Shown: positions 59,810-64,000 of the stretch, one piece after another
How positions within the stretch are numbered: the stretch's first letter is position 1
How the letters are laid out: each line of letters opens with the position of its first letter
Assembly: GCA_902470695.1 (NCBI GenBank)
Contig: CABRHH010000004.1
Location: 1 to 64,000, forward strand
Reading direction: 5' to 3'
DNA from: an uncultured Collinsella sp.
GTDB taxonomy: Bacteria; Actinomycetota; Coriobacteriia; Coriobacteriales; Coriobacteriaceae
DNA length: 64,000 bases
The notes under the pieces: generated by a model
Seen by the model: the letters and a program-made list of their open reading frames with translations, nothing else
Told to the model about the DNA's origin: nothing
Database searches by the model: none
Translations under genes and position numbers: made by a program

Positions 59810-61774
59810 TTAGGCCTTGAGCATAATCGTGTTCTTGAGCTGCTGCAGGTCCTCGCAGATCCGGCGGTCCTCCTTCATCTTGTTCTCGACGACCTTCAGG
59901 CTGTTTAGCACGGTGGAATGGTCGCGCCCACCGAACTCCGCGCCGATGGCCGGCGTGGTCATCTCACACAGGCTGTTGGCGAGGTAGACCGCCACGTGCC
60001 GGGCGAAGGCGATGTTCGCCGTGCGCCGCGGCCCGATGAGCTCCTCGTGGCTTACGTGGTAGTACTCCTCCACGACCCCTTGGACGGTGTCGATGTGGAT
60101 GACCTTGTGGGCGGTGTTGAAGTACTGCTCGGCCACGTGGTCGATGTCCTCACCGGTCAGCTCGCGACCTTCGCTCTCGCGTTCGCTCGACAGCCCCGCG
60201 CAGCGCTCGCAGAAGCTCTCGAGCGAACGGATGTTGTTGCCCGAGATCTCCGCCATGTGGCGGAGCTGCTCGTCGGTGAGGTGCCCCTGGTGGACCTGGA
60301 GCGCCGAGAGCAAAGACGTGCCCGAGCTGACAGACGATAGGTCGGCGGCCTGTCGAATGACGTTTTCGTAGTAGCGGGTCAGGATGTTGTACTTCATCTC
60401 AAACCCCGGTTCCGACACCAAGCACAGCATGCCGGCATTGAAGCGGCTGGTCAGACGCTCGTCGAGGCCGAGGCTCTTGGGCGCGCGGTCGGAGGCGAAC
60501 GCCATCTTCTTGCCGCTGCGGATGAATTCGTCCACCAGCTGGAAGAAGTACTCGATCGTGGCCTGCTTGCCCAGGATGTTCTGGATATCGTCGATGATGA
60601 GGATGTCCGCGTCGTGGTACTCGCGCATGATCGGGTCGCCCGGACCCTTGCGCCGACCCAGATCACGCAGGTAGTCCTCGAAGTATGCCTGCGAGTTGGC
60701 GTATTTCACGCGCACGCGCGGGTTCTCCTTGGCGAGGTAGTTTTTGATGGCGAACAGCAGGTGGGTCTTGCCCAGGCCCGAGTTGCCGTAGATGAACAGG
60801 CTCGGACACTGCCCCGGTTCGTCGGCGAGCGCGGTGAACCGCACGGCGCTTTGATAGGCGTGCTTGTTCTCGTCGCCGAACACGAAGTTCTCAAACGTGT
60901 ACTTCGAGTTCACGTCGACGGCGGGGTACTCCTCCTCGGGCGCCAGGGTGGACTCGGCCGCCTTCGCGGTCCCCGTCGCCGCCTGCGTGCGCGGGGCATC
61001 GGCGCCCTTCATCTCCGCCATCATGCGTTGGAAGGCATCCGAGGAGACGGTGTTTCTCACGGTGATGCGGCCGTCCGACCTGCCCGTACCCCCGCGCTCC
61101 GCGCCCGGCGTCTCCGCGGGGTGCGGAGCGGCTGCCGCCGGAGCCACGGCCCCCGCGCCGGCACGGATCGCCTGCACGGCGTCGACCACGCTTGCAGCGC
61201 GTTCGTCGAGCGTGACGGGTTCCGGAGCGGGGGCGGCTACCGGTTCCGGGCGATTGTTACCGAGGGTGCTTGCCAGTGAGGGAAGGTCGCCGGGCGCTGG
61301 TTGTGTCGGGGCCGCCGCGGGACGCGCATTCAGCTCGCCGAACGGCGCCGCGGCGGCCTCGGTGGCGGCTGGAACCGTGGCGGGCGCAGCATACATTTCC
61401 GTTGCCGGTGCGGGTTCTGCGGCGGAGGCGGCCGCAGCCGCAACGGGCACGGCGGGAGCAACTGCGGGCGCAACCGCCCCTGCCCGCAGGGCCTGAGCGG
61501 CGGCGCCGCCCGCCGCGCCGTGTTGCCCGGAGGGGTCCTGTGCGGTGAACGCCATGGGAGCGAACGTGATCTCCTCCAGGTAGGCTTCGAGCACCGTCGC
61601 TTGTTTTGCCAGATAGGACAGGGCAAAGCGATTCGGCGCCTGCACGGTGAACGCATCTTCGGTCAAAGAGGTCGGCACCGACTGTTCCAAGATGTTGATC
61701 AGGCGGGCGTCCCGTCCGTCCCTGCGACAGCACGATAGCAGGTCATCCAGCAAGATCATTGCTTCATTGTCCAT
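59810..61774 (-). CDS. dnaA: chromosomal replication initiator protein DnaA
   Basis: Initiator ATPase binding DnaA boxes at oriC; 654 residues, some 150-200 more than usual. Domain I (about 1-85); domain II is a very long Ala/Pro-rich linker (about 86-290); AAA+ domain III (about 295-520) with GNSGLGKTHLLFAI (Walker A Lys336) and ILIIDDIQNILG (Walker B); DNA-binding domain IV (about 540-654) with FGGRDHSTVLNSLK. ATG 61774 has AAGGAGGG 8 bases upstream. It starts 12 bases after an HATPase-type gene. Confidence 0.98.
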   Translation of the reverse strand: MDNEAMILLDDLLSCCRRDGRDARLINILEQSVPTSLTEDAFTVQAPNRFALSYLAKQATVLEAYLEEITFAPMAFTAQDPSGQHGAAGGAAAQALRAGAVAPAVAPAVPVAAAAASAAEPAPATEMYAAPATVPAATEAAAAPFGELNARPAAAPTQPAPGDLPSLASTLGNNRPEPVAAPAPEPVTLDERAASVVDAVQAIRAGAGAVAPAAAAPHPAETPGAERGGTGRSDGRITVRNTVSSDAFQRMMAEMKGADAPRTQAATGTAKAAESTLAPEEEYPAVDVNSKYTFENFVFGDENKHAYQSAVRFTALADEPGQCPSLFIYGNSGLGKTHLLFAIKNYLAKENPRVRVKYANSQAYFEDYLRDLGRRKGPGDPIMREYHDADILIIDDIQNILGKQATIEYFFQLVDEFIRSGKKMAFASDRAPKSLGLDERLTSRFNAGMLCLVSEPGFEMKYNILTRYYENVIRQAADLSSVSSGTSLLSALQVHQGHLTDEQLRHMAEISGNNIRSLESFCERCAGLSSERESEGRELTGEDIDHVAEQYFNTAHKVIHIDTVQGVVEEYYHVSHEELIGPRRTANIAFARHVAVYLANSLCEMTTPAIGAEFGGRDHSTVLNSLKVVENKMKEDRRICEDLQQLKNTIMLKA

Positions 61775-61786
61775 GCGTTTCCCTCC

Positions 61787-63343
61787 TTACTGCGTCTGCG
61801 TATCGCTGCGCTGCTGCAGCCATGCTTTGCCCATGTCGGTCAAGATGTGCTTCTGCCCGTGTTTGCGGATCAAGCCCATCGAGGCTAGTGTAGCAAGCTC
61901 GCGCGACCAGGTTGGGACCGACTCTCCGAAGGCCCCGGCCAGCGCTGTGGGTCCGCAGCTTCCCTGCTCGATGAGGAATTGCAGAGCTAGCAGGCCGCGT
62001 TCAGACACCTCGGGACCCGTCTGTCCGCTGAATCCCAGGGGTGCCGGGCTTCCAATAGAGGGGTACTGATACCCATTCTGAACAGGTAATTGTTGAGTTG
62101 TGGAAAACTGGTGTCCCCATTGTTGATAACCCGTCGGAGGCATCGTGCCCGGGGGCATCGACGGGTAGCCCGCCGCCACGGCGCCCGGTACGCCCCCCGG
62201 CACTGCGCCCGGCCAACCGGTCATGTGATGGCCAGGTGCCACGGCCCCGCTCCACATCCCCTGCTGGGCGGGTTGTGCACCGCCCGCCCCCGGTATGGCT
62301 TGCACCGCGCCTCCCGCGGACCCCGGCATGCCGTACGGCGCCGGTGCCGCCTGACCGTGCGGTCCTGAGAGGGCACTTTCACCATACGGGTTGGCATACG
62401 GGTTGGCTACATCGGGTTGCTGCGAGGGGTTTGCCCCGCCCCCTGCTCCATTCGCCGCTCCCAGAGCCCCGGCCTGTCCGGCGCTCCAGTTTCCCCCGGG
62501 CTGCATGCCAGGGTATCCGGCGCCCTCAGCACCGCCTGGGCCCGTTGGCATCCCCGGCGCATATCCCATGGCGCCCGCGCCTGCGCCCGCAGCGCCTGTA
62601 GGCGCGGCCTGCTGATAGGGGTTGGTTCCCGCGGGGCCTTGCGGCCATGCGCCCGCGACCGCTCCGCCCGCGGTCTGCAACCCTGTTGCCATGCGTTGCC
62701 GGGCTCCGCCCGGCCGCACGGCCGCTCCACGTGAAACGGTTTGGCCGATCTCAGCCACCCGCGCCGGGTCGATGCTGACCGTCACGACCGTTCCCTGTCC
62801 GAGGTTATCCTCAATGGAGATGGCCCCGCCTGCGTTCTGCAGGTATTCCTGCACCATGGGCAGGCCCGACCCCGTGCCGCGAATGTAGCGCTTCTGATCG
62901 CGGTCGGCGCTGGTAACGCCGAACTCAAAGGCGCGCTCCTTGTCGGCGATGCCGGGGCCCTGGTCGGCGAATCGGATGGTGTTGCCGCCGTCGAGGATGG
63001 AGATGACCGGTTCGACGAATCGCGCGTGGATGAAGTTCTCAACAAGCTCTCGTATGACCATGAGCGACAGGCGACCGCCCTGTTCCTTCATGGTTCGGTA
63101 GACCGTGTTGGTGATCTCTTCCAAGTACGTGCGGACGTCGTCGCGCTCGACGACAATCACCCGCGGCGTTGACAGCAGGTCGTCATATACCGAGATGCGC
63201 GTGGCGAAAGACGCTCGCCCGCCGCCCTGCGCTTCGCCGGCGCCTGGCATCGGTGCGGCGCCTGCGCCGGCCGTGCCGGTGAGGTGCTGGTTGTCCGGTG
63301 CTGGGTCGCCGGAATCCACAAAGGGGTAGAAATCTTCGGACAT
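61787..63343 (-). CDS. HATPase-winged-helix protein upstream of dnaA, function unknown
   Basis: 518 residues, cytosolic. A GHKL ATPase fold (about 55-195): N-box RELVENFIHARF (Asn103), G1 ADQGPGIA (127-132), G2 RGTGSGLPMVQEYL (156-169). There is no HisKA helix or phospho-histidine motif before it, so it is not a standard sensor kinase. Residues about 205-440 are a Gly/Pro/Ala/Gln-rich disordered linker with PYG/GYP motifs. The last 72 residues (447-518) form a winged helix (GPTALAGAFGESVPTWSREL, MGLIRKHG). The stop lies 12 bases before dnaA, so it should be co-transcribed with dnaA. ATG 63343 has only a weak Shine-Dalgarno. I do not recognise a named family. Confidence 0.85.
   Translation of the reverse strand: MSEDFYPFVDSGDPAPDNQHLTGTAGAGAAPMPGAGEAQGGGRASFATRISVYDDLLSTPRVIVVERDDVRTYLEEITNTVYRTMKEQGGRLSLMVIRELVENFIHARFVEPVISILDGGNTIRFADQGPGIADKERAFEFGVTSADRDQKRYIRGTGSGLPMVQEYLQNAGGAISIEDNLGQGTVVTVSIDPARVAEIGQTVSRGAAVRPGGARQRMATGLQTAGGAVAGAWPQGPAGTNPYQQAAPTGAAGAGAGAMGYAPGMPTGPGGAEGAGYPGMQPGGNWSAGQAGALGAANGAGGGANPSQQPDVANPYANPYGESALSGPHGQAAPAPYGMPGSAGGAVQAIPGAGGAQPAQQGMWSGAVAPGHHMTGWPGAVPGGVPGAVAAGYPSMPPGTMPPTGYQQWGHQFSTTQQLPVQNGYQYPSIGSPAPLGFSGQTGPEVSERGLLALQFLIEQGSCGPTALAGAFGESVPTWSRELATLASMGLIRKHGQKHILTDMGKAWLQQRSDTQTQ
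62723..62738. other. parS-like site
   Basis: CGCTCCACGTGAAACG agrees with the ParB consensus TGTTNCACGTGAAACA at all but three positions, including the full CACGTGAAAC core. It lies inside the HATPase-type gene about 1 kb upstream of dnaA, where parS sites are expected. Confidence 0.55.
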
Positions 63344-63403
63344 TACTGCTCATTCTTTCTCGTGGTGTGCGACTAGGATACCAGCTCGGCGGCGGTGCTT
63401 TCA

Positions 63404-63520
63404 TGAGCTTTCAACAAGTTTTCCGAACGTGTTGAAAAGTGAAGAAAAGTACTGAAAAGTTATTAACAGTTTCAACATGGCCTGTGGAAAAGTCTGTGAA
63501 AAGTGGTGAAAAGTTCGTCG
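63404..63520. other. candidate oriC box cluster
   Basis: Six GAAAAGT units begin at 63434, 63444, 63454, 63487, 63498 and 63508, that is at steps of 10, 10, 33, 11 and 10 bases, close to the helical repeat. One is TGTGGAAAAGT, whose complement contains TTTTCCACA, a known DnaA-box variant. AT-rich TTATTAACAG lies between the two groups. Confidence 0.6.
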
Positions 63521-63600
63521 CAAATCCCCGTACGGAGTTTGAGAAGAATGCGCGCGTTTCGCGAAGCCTATGGGAACTTGGGAACTTTCCTGAGCAAAGA

Positions 63601-63630
63601 TTGACAGAAATGCTGGCCTTTCACTACAAT
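63601..63630 (+). promoter_or_regulatory. promoter of rpmH
   Basis: TTGACA (63601-63606) and TACAAT (63625-63630) are 18 bases apart, about 60 bases before the rpmH start. It is the clearest promoter in the window. Confidence 0.85.
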
Positions 63631-63690
63631 CTGTAAGCTCAACCGTCTATTCTGTCTAAGCAGACCAAATGCACCAGGAGGATGTACACC

Positions 63691-63834
63691 ATGAAGCGTA
63701 CGTATCAGCCGAATAAGCGCAAGCGCGCCAAGACCCACGGCTTCCGTTCCCGTATGGCCACCAAGAGCGGCCGCGCCGTGCTCGCCCGTCGCCGCGCCAA
63801 GGGGCGCAAGCGTCTGACGGTGAGCGACGAGTAA
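63691..63834 (+). CDS. rpmH: ribosomal protein bL34
   Basis: Large-subunit ribosomal protein of 47 residues; MKRTYQPNKRKRAKTHGFR and RRRAKGRKRL are diagnostic. AGGAGG lies 9 bases before ATG 63691. It runs opposite to dnaA, as usual at bacterial origins, and is followed 12 bases later by rnpA. Confidence 0.98.
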   Translation: MKRTYQPNKRKRAKTHGFRSRMATKSGRAVLARRRAKGRKRLTVSDE

Positions 63835-63846
63835 CAATCGGCTCGC

Positions 63847-64000
63847 ATGCAGACCATCAAGTCCCGCCGGGACTTCGAGCGGGTGTTCACCCAGGGACGG
63901 CGTTACAACCATCCTCTGGTCCGAATGGTTATATGTGATTCCATCAGCGAAGGCGATCCGGGTCGGGTCGCCTTCGCTGCTGCAAAGAGACTCGGTTGCG
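63847..64000 (+). CDS. rnpA: ribonuclease P protein component (5' part)
   Basis: Protein subunit of RNase P, cut by the window end after about 51 residues. It begins MQTIKSRRDFERVFTQGRR and continues to VAFAAAKRLG, the start of the family core. Its position after rpmH is the standard one. Confidence 0.93.
   Translation, partial: MQTIKSRRDFERVFTQGRRYNHPLVRMVICDSISEGDPGRVAFAAAKRLGC

Overview
The window looks like the chromosomal origin region of a high-GC Gram-positive of the class Coriobacteriia, most likely Collinsella or a near relative (inference from gene order, GC content, LPXTG proteins and frequent GTG/TTG starts; no 16S rRNA is present to prove it). Almost all genes lie on the minus strand and run away from the origin at the right end, so they are co-directional with replication on this arm.

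Origin block (about 51.7-64.0 kb): rnpA (partial) and rpmH read right on the plus strand. To the left come a histidine-kinase-like ATPase with a winged-helix tail that I do not recognise, then dnaA, dnaN, recF, a DUF721 gene, gyrB and gyrA. Two non-coding stretches carry origin-like signals: a helically phased row of GAAAAGT repeats left of rpmH, and a DnaA-box/trio/AT-rich stretch between dnaA and dnaN. Together they suggest a bipartite oriC. A parS-like 16-mer lies inside the ATPase gene. A 31-bp perfect inverted repeat separates gyrB from gyrA, and a long island of degenerate repeats in both orientations lies left of gyrA.

Middle (30.7-51 kb): a DUF151 nuclease-domain gene and an AAA ATPase on the plus strand; tRNA-Ile, tRNA-Ala and tRNA-Lys genes; a J-domain membrane protein; typA; a TSCPD protein; a Tat-type lipoprotein; an OmpR-type two-component system; purC; an M29 aminopeptidase; carA and carB; and a DUF4143 ATPase preceded by 23-bp tandem repeats.

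Surface-glycan block (17.7-30.3 kb): a giant GH31 enzyme and a GH29 fucosidase-type enzyme, both with signal peptides and LPXTG anchors, flank purE and a class B sortase. This arrangement suggests a wall-anchored apparatus for host mucin-type glycans.

Left part (0-17.4 kb): tsaC-glpK, rpiB, upp, the complete ATP synthase operon atpI-B-E-F-H-A-G-D-C, murA and an LCP ligase, pepT, a DtxR/MntR-type regulator, and a phosphohexomutase with unusual active-site loops.

The most novel candidates are the HATPase-linker-winged-helix gene fused to the dnaA operon, the bipartite origin, the sortase/GH29/GH31 block with cohesin- and dockerin-like modules, the repeat-controlled ATPase, and a recurrent CTGGTA/TACCAG motif upstream of several genes.
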